A DNA stretch of 64,000 nt from Klebsormidium nitens. Lineage: Eukaryota; Streptophyta; Klebsormidiophyceae; Klebsormidiales; Klebsormidiaceae. Both the position numbers and the translations under genes were made by a program. Under the pieces are notes generated by a model that saw only the letters and a program-made list of their open reading frames with translations, did no database searches and was not told the origin of the DNA. Positions 1-13,159 of the stretch are shown piece by piece (within the stretch, counting starts at the first letter, position 1; every line of letters begins with the position of its first letter). The DNA lies in assembly GCA_000708835.1 (NCBI GenBank), contig DF237012.1, forward strand, positions 62,001 to 126,000. The letters run 5' to 3'.

Positions 1-3000
1 AGATCTTCTCTCCAGAACGCAAGCTTGCGCAAGTTGCAGGTCTGACATCCATTGGCATAGGCCAGCTGTTCTGCATGCATGCAGCGCAGCGCTGTGTCGA
101 GTCAGCCAGGGATGGAACCATTTCGTCTAGCGTCAATTGCGCTTAGTCGTCGATAAAGCGACCACATGGTAAGTGACAAAGGTAAACCGTTGATAAAGAT
201 TGGCCCCGTTCGCCACCACCGATGGATCGGCTCTCATGCCCCGCAATGTGACATGTGGACATGGACTCTATTCATATTCATAAGTGAAGCTTTGGAGCTT
301 TCTTGCACCTTTTGAAGCATAACTTCAATAAGTCTTACTTCTGGCAACGAGCTGAAAGGAATTCGACAGTGGATGAGAGGTTGAGACGTGTGAAGAGCCA
401 GTTGGAAGAGCCCGGGCACCTTTTCAATATTCTTGGTCAGAGGGGTTGTACCAGCACGATATTGTGCTTGAAGGTGCAGTGTGCAGCTTGCAGGTACTTC
501 TCTGCATAATAATGCTGGAGTGGCCATGAATATATTTCACCGCTCAAGTTCATTGGTCAAGTAGACTCCTATTCTAGCATGAGATACTGTGATCATGGCG
601 GCACTTAGATTACGGGCTAGGTTACCGCATGAGTACGTCCGTCTGATCATATGAACAAAATTTCTCGCCAACCCTGAAGCTCACTTGCGCCAAGTTGCAG
701 CCTGGGTGCTGAAAGTGCGATCTGTACAGACGTTGCAGGCCTGCACCTCAAACCTGTCAAGCCTCCGCTTCATGTCCAGGAAGGATCCAAGTATTTGATG
801 ACGTAAGCTAGAACTCTGCCCCAATACCAGTAGCAGAGGCCCGGGCCAAAGATCAAGCAGTGAGCAAGTCAACGTTGGAGAGCGCTCGTGAACGTGTTTT
901 TATAAGTACCAAAATGACAGGGAACCTGGAGAAACGCTCGTCGGCGCAAATCTTGGAACGTGCGCAAAGGCGGCTTCCTAAGAATGAGTCGGAGATTGCT
1001 AGAGTGGTGACGTATATAAAGGAGATGGAGTGTGAGATCGATCGTTTAACTGAACAGGGGGCGGCCGAGAACTCTGAGAGAATTCAGCACTTGAAGAAGA
1101 GGATCTTGATCAATACCGAGCGTTTGTCCATCTTACAGGAATTGGGAGAGGCTCTATCTTTGCAAGTTCGGCTTTCAACACATCGTTCAGCAGATGTTGT
1201 CCCACCTGCTGCGGAGCAGCTGATCCCAGAAAGACCCGCAGCATCTTCATGTGTCCGGAGAAGGCGTGCTGTGCCAATCTGAAAAGGAGAAGGTCTCCAA
1301 GTTGACGTTCTTTGTGATCGACTTTGACCTTCACAATAGAAGATTTACCAAGCGCAGGGAGTGGGGAGTCTGTGTAGACTCGGAGGTACTCGTCGGTCAA
1401 ATTTGTCCGATTCTGTGGAAGCTGCCCTGAATTATCGGAGATCCATCGTAATCTATGCTTAAAGACGCCTGCTTGTAGGAAGCAGAGGATCAACCCCAGT
1501 CGGCTACATGCATTTTTGGATTCAATCTGAGCATTAATTTTATCGTAGTAATGAACTTACTCATGATACGGTACTCGTCAGCACGACTCAGTAAGCTCGA
1601 TCTAGCTGGATCTGCGGTCGTTCAATCGCTGAATTTGCGCTCTGCAATTACATGGATGAGTGACTATGGACAAAGTCGATCACAGTTCCATACCTATCAT
1701 ATGCATGCCCTTCATATTAAGCAGTCATTGTAAATATAGTGAAGAGGTAGGCTGGCCATCATCGTTCAATGATGCATCATGCTGCACACAGAGGCCACGT
1801 AGTCATTGAAAACGACGTGGCGTATGCTCACAGGCTAGGACACTGTTAGTATAGTTGAACGCTCTACCATACTAAAGCTCGGCGGCTGGACATGACTGCT
1901 GCTGTGCGCCGCGCAGACTCCGAGATATAGACTAATTGATGATTAAGAATAAAGTTACACGTACAGCCAAGCTAAAGACTTGTGTAACCCATGGCCGGCC
2001 CTAGCTTAATTGCAAAACGTGGTTCACAGCATATGGTCGTTCGATCATGCAAGATCCCTCAATGTGCTTGCATATACCGGCAACCTGAGTTGACAGCAAT
2101 ACCGCTGGCACGATCGATGATCAATAACACAGATATGCGGCGTTGTTGACATGGTCGGACACAAGAACTATGATTGTTGCAGATAAGAGACGCCGACCAT
2201 GATCGATGTATCTAGCTGGCCCGAGCATGCGCAATTTGGCCGACAGCTCAAGGAAGGTTGTCATGAGGGCGTCACCAGCTAAGTTCGAAGCCATGCCAAT
2301 AAAGGCCGCTAATCTGGTACCTTACGTCTCTTGTATAGACATGTACGTGACAAGATTGAGGATCCAAGTCAAAGGCTTGTGCAAAGCAAGATTGGTCTTG
2401 AACCAACCAATCATATCATGAGTCGTCATGCAATCACTACAGAGAATAGACCACATCTTGCCGTTCACTCCAGCTTAACGAAAGAGGTCATCGAAACAGT
2501 CTGACACTGTCGGGTCCTTTGGACACAGATGCCCGCCTTAGTAGGATCAATTGCCTGATTCGCGATCTAGAATCAGCGACCCGCAACGTTGCCGTTTGCA
2601 GTTGCGAGGAGATTGCGGATCCCATCGTTCTTGGGACGTCTCGAAGCATTCCGAGAGCCGCCTGCCGACACTGACCCGCTCAAGCGGCCACTCCTTCGAA
2701 TTTGTTCCAAGATGACCTGCTTCTGGGCGGTGCCATCGTCGTACCCGACCATCTGCGAAACACCAAAAAAGAGAACGGCTTACTCTCCTTCTCACACATC
2801 CCCGTACTTATCTTCCGCTTCTGGATTGCCTTTCAATGATCTGCATCGAATGATATTCAATTTGCCAGACTCCCAACTGCTATTGGAAAAGCGCGTCACT
2901 CTGCTTATGGAAGACAGGGGCAATAGACTCCCACTTCAAGATTTCGCCATCCACTCAAGCGACGCTTCACTGAGTACGATAACCCTGTCCAAAAATTTCC

Positions 3001-3150
3001 AAAGCGACTGCCGGACCATGATCCTCAAGTCCTAAGAATCCTTCCAACTCCTTGGACATGTCCAAATTCTGTCTGCCCTTGCTTTCAGAAACACAAATGC
3101 TGCAGCACCGGTTTTCCACAATGTCTACGGATTTCAAGCCGTCAGAAATT
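1..3150. other. Left-edge stretch, mostly non-coding
   Basis: I find no convincing multi-exon gene here. The only ORF with coding character is at 860-1282, listed separately. A 2589-3035 plus-strand frame has protein-like patches, but they jump between frames with no good splice sites, so it may be a decayed gene or chance. The right end, from about 3150 down to 3050, is probably 3' UTR of the minus-strand BRCT gene. Confidence 0.5.
860..1282 (+). CDS. Doubtful small ORF, coiled-coil-like hypothetical protein
   Basis: This is an uninterrupted 140-residue frame. Residues about 30-95 are rich in Glu, Arg, Leu and Ile with heptad-like spacing, as in an alpha-helical coiled coil. The C-terminus ends in a basic CVRRRR stretch. 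I do not recognise a family, and no neighbouring exon with matching splice phase was found. A shorter overlapping minus-strand ORF (1110-1493) looks less protein-like. It could be a small single-exon gene, a fragment of a larger one, or chance. Confidence 0.25.
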   Translation: MSKSTLESARERVFISTKMTGNLEKRSSAQILERAQRRLPKNESEIARVVTYIKEMECEIDRLTEQGAAENSERIQHLKKRILINTERLSILQELGEALSLQVRLSTHRSADVVPPAAEQLIPERPAASSCVRRRRAVPI

Positions 3151-6100
3151 TCAAATATTCTCGGAAGACGGCAAGGAGCTGACCTGGGACTCCAGCTGCG
3201 ACTCCTGGAAGCGCTCATCCTCCGCGACAGCTGGCGCGACAGCTGTCCGCTGCCTCGTCCACGGCCCATCTGCGGCATGCGGAGCAAGGGCCGCCGGCTC
3301 CCGGCCGGGCCACGTTTTGCCGATTCGCGGGCGCTTGGAGTCGGAGTCCCCAAGGCCGCTCTCGCGTTTCTCTTCTATGGGCGCAGACTGCAAAAGGCAA
3401 ACGGATGGGAGAGGTCGAATGAGTGGTAAAAGGCTGCGGTGTATGCCAACAAATATGCAACTATGCAAAGACTATGCAAAGATCCGACTTTGCAGCAATA
3501 TTCTTTTGAGAGATGTTGCTTCCTCGTCGCCTCAGTCCTCCAGTCAGAGATGAACGCTGTTGAAGTTGGGCCGACTTTTTGATATGTGCTCCGCTCGCAG
3601 TTGCATTGGGGACACCTGCCAACGCAAAGCGTTAGAAGGACACACACCGGTTTTCATTTCTACTTGCTGGTCACAGAAAACACAGTAAGTGGGAATCCGT
3701 CCTGGCGCAGAACCCGCGGAACCGCACCGGCGGGCCACTTACCGGCTTCTCGGGTATCTTGTGCAGGAAGCTCTCGAGCACGTGCGCCCATCTGTCCCCT
3801 TCCGGCGACTGGCCGGCCGCGTCTCCCTCTGGCCCCCTTTCACTTGGCGCCCCTGCTTCTCCAGGAGAGCGTTTCTGACCGTCCACGACTCCCTCACATC
3901 CCAACCCGTGCTTGTCTTCCCTTTCGGAAGTTGCTTCAATCCCAACCTCAACACGTCCCTTCTCTGCAGATTTTGCCTCCTCTTGCTGTCCCCCTGCCAC
4001 GTTGCCCTCCTTCCCCGCTGCCACGTGCCCCCCCCCAACGACTTCCGCCGCATCTGCGCTTTTGCGCTGCTTTGCGCCCCCCCCCTTTCTCCCCTTCTCT
4101 TGGGAATCCGGCGCCGAGTCCCCTGGCGAGTCGCGTTCGTCGCTTTTCCGTTTTCCCCTACTCGGGGGGGCAGCTTTCGGCTCCGGCGGAACCCCCCGCC
4201 GGCTCCTGAGGTTCTTGCTCGGGGTTTCGTCGTCCAACTCCCTCCCCTCGGACGACCCCCCAACCGGAGTCGGTCCCCTTAACCCCTTTTTCAGAACGGG
4301 CTCGCTCGCTGACGTCACAGCCTCTTCTTGCTCCCTCTCCGCGCCCCTGGTCTTGCTCTCCCTCGCGACGTCATCATGCGGAGTCCGCTTCCGCTCGGCC
4401 TCTGCTGTTCCGGCCAGATTATCAGCTCCCCCGGGCGCCGGACCCCTGTTAACACCCCCTCCCCGTGCACTTTCTCCGGGCCCGTCTCTAGGCCCCTCCC
4501 GATCCCCGGACCTGTTCGCCCCCCCGGAGGGCGTATTCACACCGAAGCTGGGCCCCGCCAGGTTCAGAGGCGACTTGGCGCTTTTCCCGGGGGAGGGTGC
4601 CTGAGAAAAGGTCCACGTGGCAGTGAAGTCGTCCAACTTTTCGAAGTCCCCCGGTCTCGGCTGCGGGGGGCTCTCCTTTTTGGGGCGTTTCCGTTGGGGC
4701 TGGCTCGCATGCTGGGAGGACTGGCCGGCTCGGCCGGTGCCTGCAGATCGAGAAGGGCCCAGTCAGCTGATGACGTCACGGTGACCGGTTTTCAACCCGC
4801 GAAATAGCGCAGACGCTAGACCGCGCGGGATTCTTATTTTTGTTCTGACGGGCTTTCCTCAAGCTTGAGGTGCCGAAAGATGACAGCCGTCTGTTTTTAG
4901 GGGTTGTTACGAGCTGACAGCGAGCCACCAGCTTTTGAAACTAGGCAGGTTTGAATGACTGTTAAAGTGACCTCTGGTCCGAGGGCGGCATCTCAGCTTC
5001 CCAGAAACGCTTTCCACAAGCTCGAGATGACGGCATGATGACAGCTGCCCATTACCATGAAAGCATCAAAGCCGACAGCGAGCTACCAACGGATTTGAAA
5101 GAACTTCCATCCAAGCTTATTCTTGTACTGACCTCTAGTCCGAGGGGGCGGCATGCTCGACTGCCCAGGAGCGCTTTGCTCCGCATCGCCCGGGCTCCGC
5201 GCCTCTAGTTGCGAGGGGGCGATCCCCCCGGCTTGGGATGGAGCGCAGGTGACGTCAGTAGGCTTCGACGGGGGCGCGTAGTCTTCCACTGGGACTAGAC
5301 ACCCCTGAAAGGCGAGAGACGGGCGGAGGTTATCGGCATTGGCGAAAAGCTGAAGAGAGGCTGCGCATGTGCACGTCGGAATCTGACCTGATTTCCATCT
5401 TGGGCTAAGATTCTGAAAAGGGAGCACAGCATTGCTGATGATTGAAGCCCGCCTCCTTTTATCCTAAACTTCTAAAAGATCTCCTCAAATGAAAGCGTTT
5501 CATTCAGTGTCCCTTTCGCTTGTCGCGAATAGCACATCACGAAACGTAGCAAGTCAGCCAACGACGAATCACACTCGGCTCGTAAGAAATCAGATGGGGT
5601 ACACTCCCTGAGCTTCTGCAAGCCTCCTGAATGCTTCAACCAAGTATTTACTTCCCAATGATGTGGGTCACCTTTGGCCTATCATTGTGGATCAGGAGTT
5701 TTACCCTCAAGGCTGAACTGTACGTGCATCAGTCTCGCAAAGGGCGAGCTTCCACCTGAGTCAGCCTGAGGTCAGCAAACTCAAAACATACACGAGAAGG
5801 AAGTACTTCGCAAACGACGATATCTCTGCCGCCCACTTTGATTCACACCGCGAACAACAAAGCTGGGCAATGAACTCCAGCTTCACCTGCTTCGCACATG
5901 CGATCAGCCACTCCCCCGTCGCAACCGGCTTCCCTTTCCGCACCATGTGCCGATACTTATCGCCGTCCGCGTACTTGGTTACCACGTGGGTTACCGTGTT
6001 GGTTAGCCGGTCGAACGACTTCGCCCCGAGGCGTTTGGCCAGGTCCCTGAACCACTCGTGTTCTTTTTGTTCGTACTTTGACAGACAGACCGTGATGCCT

Positions 6101-9100
6101 CGGAAGAAGTCTAACGGGAGGGCGCGCGGGAGCGGCCGGAAGTAGAGCCGGTTTTCCTGAGGCACTAGCCTTTGCTCCTGCAAGGGTTTCGACTCATTGA
6201 GGTTTCAGGGTTTGAATTTTTAGGGTTTCAGAAGAGATGTTTAAGGGTTTTAGGTTGTTAGGATTTCAAAAGCTTTTCAAAAGCATGGGCTTCAGATTGT
6301 TGGGATATCAGAAGCTTTTCGAAAGCACGATTTGGGGCGTGGATCGTCTACTATGTTTCAGAGATGAAGTGCCGCGATCGTAAATCCTGAAAGAGTGCTC
6401 TGGGTCATAAAACCCGCACGCGTAAGGACCACCGGCCCTACAAACTCGTGTAGATCCGAAACCTCGACAGATTCTACTCAAGTCCAAGAATAGCTCTCAT
6501 TCGAACCGCTGAAGCCTAGAACGCGGAGCGGAAGGAAAGCTGATAAAATTGGCAGAATATGCAGGATCCCAGCTTTTTGGTAGTCTCCTTCGCACCAGCG
6601 TCGCCTAGTCAATCTCCGGATGCATTTCGATGAAAGAACAAGTTTGCAAAGCGGAGCGTCCTCAGGCGCACCTTCAAGCACTGCACGACCCAGTAGGGCG
6701 TTACCACGTCTGCCCCGTCCGGCACAGTTGTCGTGTTCGTGTCGAACCCGTGCTGCACGACGAAGTAGTGGACGCTCTTCGACGGGTCCGTCTCAAGGTC
6801 GCCGGCGCCTTTTCTCACGAGCCCCTGAATCTCCTCTCTCTGCATAGGAAGGTCAAAGCCCGGGTATCCTTTCCGTCCGTCCCTCGTGCAACGTGTTTTT
6901 ATTTGGATTGTAAAAGCCGTTCCGATTATGACAATTCGGTGAAACTGGGCCGACGCGATAGTGCGAGGGACACTGCACTGCTCAATTTTTTGAAGGAGTT
7001 TGTGGGGAAGCTGTAAACGTTTTGTAGGCCAAAAATTGCATTCAAGCACTGATCGTTGAGCAGACCCGAAATAGTTGAGATCTCATGGATCAGAGGCTTG
7101 GTCGAAGGTTCGCAGCAGTGTCGCCCTATTGGTCGTAGATTCAGTGGCTGTTTGTACCTACTATAAAAACTGGACCGGAGCGCTGGATTGAAGATACAGA
7201 AAACGGCCAGAATAAGATGCACCAATCCAAGGGCGCACATTGAGGCTGAACAAGAGGTTCAAGACTTATCAAAGTGCACAATCGAAGAGGCGAAGCACTG
7301 CGCCCGGCAGCTGACGAAGCCAGCAAGCTCATGTCTATCAAGAAAGACCATGCTTCTTAACATATCTCAGTTTCTTTCAGCGCCGAGCTCTTTGATCTCC
7401 GGCTAGGACAAAGGAAGTAGACGCTATGGGAGTTGTAAGCTCTCCTAATCCGAATAGGATGCGGTGGTTGAAGTCTCAAAGGCTCACATCTTCAGCTTTC
7501 ATCCTGACGTCGACGTTAAATCGCAGCCCCTGAAACACGTCGCTCGTTTCAGGAATCTGTGAACCCGCTGGAGTCGATTGCGTGCCCCCCGGCGTTCCCC
7601 CTTCGCATCCGCTCGCCTTAACCCCTGCCCCGTTCTGCAAACCCGGCCTTAACCGACCTGAATTCAGATCCTCGGACTGTCCGGCTTCAACAGTCGGGTT
7701 ACCTGCCTGGTTATCGCAACCCGGACTAAACTTCACCGGATTTCGCGCCGCCTCTAACCACTTCCTCCCCTTCCCGGGGGGCCCCATCACCGTCTTTCCT
7801 CCGCCCCCCTCCGCCGAAAACGCCGCCGCCAGCTTCGGCGACGCCGCCCCCTCCTTCTGCCACGTGTCCCCCCGCTTCGGCGACATGAAGCGCTTGCCCA
7901 GGACGGGCATCCTCGCGCTGACGTCAGCGACCGGCTTCCTCGGGGGGATCCCCCCGGGCCCGAACCCCGTTCGGCTGGCGTCGTCGAAGATGTCGGAGCG
8001 CATCTCCATCACGGGGGGGTCGTTCCCAGCCTCCCCCGAGCCTTCACCGAAACCCCCCCTCGAGCCGTTTTCGCTGAACTCACGCGGCCGTTGACTGACC
8101 TGCCGTTGCGATTCCCTGAGCTTCTCCCACTCTGAGCTGCCCGGTTCGTTGGGGCTGTCGTCGTCATCGGGAACAGGGCCTCCCGCCGGCCTGCTGGCCG
8201 GAACTTGTTGGAGGAGGCCCTGTTTCTGGGACGGGCGCGCGGAGGCAGTGGGCTCTGGCTTTGCAGAGGCGCGAGCAGCTGCATGGAGGACGAGGCCTTT
8301 CCTTAAATACTGGTCTTTGGAAAGCCTTCGCAACACAAATTTCGAAGCACGCAACAATCTGGATCCTTGATGTGTCCGGATATAAGCATGTCTTCAGCAG
8401 GTTTGAGAGGTCTCCGCTCATGTTGGTTTTGAGTGCAAATCTTCGCATTAGACATACTAAGCTCAGCACACATCAAGGTGGGTCTACCGAAGCCTTCGCG
8501 CCACTCGTATCGACTCTGTCGACTAACAATCGTCCTTAAGCGCTCTTTGCAAGGACAGCGCTCAGGACTTGGACGCAACCGCACCACCGTCATAAAAAGG
8601 AGTTTCTTTTGATTTGAATCGAAAAATGAGTGCGCACCTGTCAGCTGATCGCGCGGTACCCGGTACTTGTCCGCCACAGGAAGCAGTTTCCTGTACTGGA
8701 GGCACGCCCGTAGCCACGACAGCCGCACGACTTCTACGATTCCCTCCAAATCTAGTTTCCGCACTTCGGTAAGATCGCTGCAACGAGAGCCCGAAAGAAC
8801 GTCAGAGGACGAGTTGCGACGTGCAACAACGAGCGGGCGCCCTTTTTTGACCTGAGTTGTTAAGGAGCCAAGGGTTCATCAAGCGAACCGGGTCCGTACG
8901 TCAGTCGAGACTGTCGCATAATGATGTGCGAGTCTTGGGTCACAGGTCAGACTTCGCACTGCATTGACTCCAGAAGGCTTCGTAATCGAGCCATAGATAT
9001 CCTCGCATCAATCAAGGTTTGCAAGAGAGGATTTGAGGTACCAGCACAAAGCAGAAAGTTGATCCGATCGTGCCCCATTTCCCTACTTGAGCGGGACAGC

Positions 9101-12100
9101 TCTTTCCGCTTTCGCCACACTCTATTGGATCTTACCAGTCGGGGCTGTCCCCCAGGACCACGTGGGTCGCCCGCTCGTCCAACAGCGCATACCGCGTTGC
9201 TCCACTCGCGCGCATTATCCCCATCGCCTCCTGCAGCTCTTCCCGCGTCATCCCCGAAAAGTATAGCCGGCACGAGCTGAGGAATAGCTTATCGTCATCG
9301 TCATAGCATATTGCTTCTCGGCCAGCGGTGCTCGCGTGCTTTCCGCTCTCCGCACGTCCCAACGACTCGTCGTCTGTGGGCGTAGGCGTGGCGACCACGC
9401 GAGTTAGGGTTAAAGATCCCTGTGTTCCGGAAGCTAACCGGGTGGTTTGACCGAACGAAGTTTGGGATGCGGAGCGGAGCGCGGCCGGGAGCGCGGCGTC
9501 GTTGGGCGGGGGCGGCGCAAAGGGGGTTTCATCGAGACACCCTGGAAAATAGACTTTGGGAGGTAAGAACGGGGGAGCGTAAAGAAACGCCGTCAAGGCT
9601 GCTCGGAGGAGCAATTTGTAGGCATCAATTGAGGTATTCGGGACAGCCTTCAGAAAGAGTGTTGGGTACAAGAGGAGTATTTGCGTCCCGATTTAGATAA
9701 GAAAAGGGTTGGGTATCAGTGCACAGACCTTCCATATGATACTGCCGGTCTCTGAGGATTCAGCAAAGACCTTCATGAGCGTTTCGTCTATCAAGGCAAA
9801 GATCTTCATGAAAATTTCGTCTATCGAGGCAATCTGACAGCACAAAAGTTGCGCCAATCTGCGAGCCACTCAGCGACGAGAAGTCGCGGCGCCCACATTC
9901 ACCTCCTTGTGAATGTCGGGTGAACACAGTTAACCACAAGACACTGAACCCATCGGACTTGATTTTGAACGCAAGTAAAACGTCTGAGACGTTCAGCGAG
10001 GACAGGGCCAGGCACCTAGTACTCTGCACGTTTATTTAGATGATTAACACACGGCCGTGCACGTCTCTTTCAGAGGAGCATGACTCACCTTTCGCGGCAA
10101 CTGACTTGTAGATCCACTCTGGGGTGACGACTTTCAAGCGTGAGTCCCGTTTTGTTGCTACCTGATACTTCTTGCTGTTGGTCGAGTGCAGGGTAGTCAA
10201 GGAGGATTGACAAGGGAAAAAAAGTATGGTCAGAGCACATGTGCTTCGCGTCTCAGAGCATGCTTCCAGAGATCACTTCCTTAATTCTCAAATCCATCTC
10301 AAAGCTTTATCCTTTTCCACAATTGAGGCCCCCAGCGGGAAATGCTCACGCGAGCGCTAAAAACACCAGAAGCAGATCCAGTATTTCCAAGAATTCAAGA
10401 GGACAGAAGACTTTCTTGAGCAACAACCGAACCGGCAATGAAGCTCGAGAACAGCTACAAAACAACTGGGACATTACGAAGTTTCGTTTGGGAGGATATG
10501 CCACAGACGAGGTGCGTGCACGTCGAGTCGAGATCTGCATCGAACGTCCCGCCGTTCGCCCAAACCAGCTCCTTCACCTTGTCTTTGTCCGGGGCTGCAA
10601 GGATAGAAAGCTACAGCACTTCGACCAGCAGGCATGAGGTCACTTCTTGCTCCTTATTACGCATTCCAAAGCCGCTTAATCAATCGCTAATCAGGTGTCG
10701 TCAGCGACGGGCGGTTCTTAAGGAGAAAGTTACGAAGAAGTTTTCTCGAGGTGAGTTCTCTGATGCTGAGGTTTTGTGCACGCAGCAAGAAGCCTTCGAT
10801 TGCCTGACACGGCTCGGAGACTCTCTGAAGGTCGTCCAGCGCAAAAGAAAACTTCACCGATTTAAAGGTTAAGCACAGTTTCCAGCAACTCCAACCGACC
10901 TGCCCAGAAAATTTTGGCTTCAGCAAGCTGGTCGATGTGACTTACTTACTTCTAATCATCTGGCCGCGATTATAACCGTCTGACCACATTCACATGAGAG
11001 CACACGTATCCTGAGCTTCGGGGTTGAGTCATACCCTTCAGACTGGTACAGCAGACCTTGAGCTTGCAGAAGACTGGGAGCCTAAAGTCCTCCTCTCGCG
11101 ACGCCGCATGCTCAGCCCAACACTCTTCCACCCACTTGGTTGTGACCACCGGTTTCTTCATCTTGACGGCCCACTGGTCATGCAGATAGGGACGAAGACC
11201 CTCATTAGACCTTGGTGTCAAGAATACAGCCGCTCTCCTGCCTATCATAATCAGAGAAGATTTACTAGAGTGGGAAGGTGCAACACGAATCTAGATATGA
11301 AAGGTGCGACCTCTGAATCTGCACTGCGACTATTGCAAAGCAGTTCCCTTCCGCATTGTTGCAACCAGTTTGCGACTCTTCAAATCCAACAAGCTACCGG
11401 CAAACATCGATTCCGCAGTTGTCCAAACAACCTGGCTTCACATCTTTCCTTGCTGTTGCAACTGTTTTCAGAAAGTTTCAGAAGCACGACTTTGACTCGG
11501 CAAGGCCTGTTACACCATACATGTAGCATCACATTGCGAACATAAAAAGACATTCCTGTTTAATTGTGTTGAGCCCAATTTGACTTACCTTGCACTTGTC
11601 GTTGATGATGTTCTTGCTGACAACAGTTGTAATTGTGCCGTCAAAGTTGTTGGTGACCTCTGCCCCCATGGCAAGGACCCAGGAACTAAGCCTAGTCTGC
11701 ATGGGAGGGCACCACATACTGTCAATCGACCTTTATTCAGCTTGAGATTTGATCGCAGACTGAGGAGTCAGGTCTTGCGCTGCAACGCCCAAGATTCAGC
11801 TTGTGGCAGACACCCTGTAACGTGGTGACAGACAGTGGTGGGACTTGCTTTGTAGTTGCGAACCTGCATCATTTTGATGCTTTGAGACCAGTGGATCGTC
11901 CAGGTGTGCACTTCGAGGAATAGTAGTAAGCTTGTTCCAAGCTTCATGGGAAAACAGGGTTGGAACCTGAGTACTACTGCCAGGCCTTACCCGTTCTTTC
12001 TCAAACCCCGAAAAGCCCGTGAGGCAAATCTTGTGACCTTCCAGGGCTCGGCAACAGAGGATGCGGCCAAGCTTGGGCAGAGGCCGACGCTGTTCGACCG

Positions 12101-13159
12101 ACTGGTTCACGCACTCAACACCTGACGAAATAGTCTTTGTTAGGTAAGAGATAAAGATACGACTGCCCTCAGAGAGGAGATAATGTCCGGCTGATGACAG
12201 GTTTCTTCCCACTGATGAAAGGCTATACTTTGCGTAAGATGCTGGCTGTCGCGAGGAAAATGGCCATACAGATTTGTTCTGAGATGCGTCCCCCTTGCCA
12301 AGATACTGGGTGCAAAGAGCCATGCGACTGACGGTAAGACCGAGGAGTACCCCTGGGGACAGCTGGCGAATCCCAAAGAGTCACATACATCCTGTGCATA
12401 ATGAACTCTGCCTGTCCATTCGTCTGGTCGACAGACATGTGCAGTAAATGACATTTTCAAAGCAAGGACCAGCGCAAGTGGCCTTACCAATGATTGTCCC
12501 CCCCTTTTTGCTCAACTCTTGAATCTCCTCCTGCATCTAGCAAGCCAGATATGTCAGCTTCAGGATCCACCCTGATTGTTGAGCTCCTTTCAACATCCCC
12601 ACCCCTGTTTGTGAAGCAAGTAGAATTTTTCATGTAACCACGCTCCAATCAAATCTACAGCAACATAACCCCTCTCCAAATCAAACTTGCAGCTATTTCA
12701 TTGACATCAAAGGCGTCTTGTGGGGCTGCCAAAGCTTTCTCAATTGTGCACTTCATGATCAACAAATGCAGATCACTTTAACAATCGCGTCACCACATAT
12801 ATTGAAGAGAACGCCGGAAGCGCCCTGTTAATCTACAAAGCCTGCAGTCGGGCAATAACGGTATATTCCAATAGACTCTACATTGCAGGGCCCCTCATCC
12901 TAGTGAAACATCCTGGTTCTCCATGCACTTCCCCTGTTGCAGATATACATAGCAATTTAGGAACGAAAGTCTGAATCGCAAGCACCTTTTGCACGTCATC
13001 CACCACCAGGAACTCCTCCTTGGAATGCTCTCCTTGCATCCAGTCGCCTTCTTGCAAGGGTGCTCCATTTTCGTTCAGAGCATGGAAGACTCTCTCACGA
13101 GTCTCAGCATCCAGTTGATACCAAAGCCAGACTTTCTGGCCAGCAAACAATGACTTCAT
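3151..13159 (-). CDS. MEI1-like: MEI1/TopBP1-like protein with six BRCT domains (15 exons)
   Basis: Exons on the minus strand: 13159-12986, 12536-12488, 12121-11991, 11696-11589, 11173-11035, 10594-10500, 10185-10089, 9541-9136, 8777-8638, 8278-7488, 6839-6672, 6177-5887, 5349-5133, 4740-3743, 3387-3151. All phases match, giving 1346 codons plus stop. BRCT domains lie near residues 8-95, 103-185, 190-260, 342-440, 697-766 and 790-863. Each ends in the typical Trp-containing helix, for example TKWVEECW, PEWIYKSV, LSWLRACL, PYWVVQCL and GEWLIACAK. The 936-1268 exon is low complexity with a basic RKRPKKE patch (about 953), a probable nuclear signal. The order and spacing of the N-terminal BRCTs fit the plant MEI1/TopBP1 family, whose members bind phosphoproteins in DNA replication, checkpoint signalling and meiotic repair. 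Nuclear action is inferred. The start is the first ATG of exon 1. Intron 6 is a U12 AT-AC intron. Exact ends of the last exon are less sure. Confidence 0.85.
10186..10499 (-). other. U12-type AT-AC intron (intron 6 of the BRCT gene)
   Basis: On the minus strand the intron begins ATATCCTCCC and ends CTGCAC. A CTCCTTGAC branch-site match has its branch A 11 bases before the 3' end. No GT-AG choice keeps the frame here. The AT-AC choice joins GGC to TCG in phase 0 and restores BRCT3 (THLVCG joined to STNSKKYQ). The 5' site matches the U12 consensus RTATCCTY, and the branch differs from TTCCTTRAC at one base. Confidence 0.88.

Noticed and set aside
2547-3035. Possible gene on either strand
   Set aside because: Protein-like patches switch frames with no usable splice sites; I cannot support a gene.
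3586-4807. Several long plus-strand ORFs (up to 230 codons) over the 4740-3743 region
   Set aside because: They are shadows of the GC-rich minus-strand exon 14 of the BRCT gene, which is in phase with its neighbours; the plus-strand products are Pro/Ser/Arg-rich with no family resemblance.
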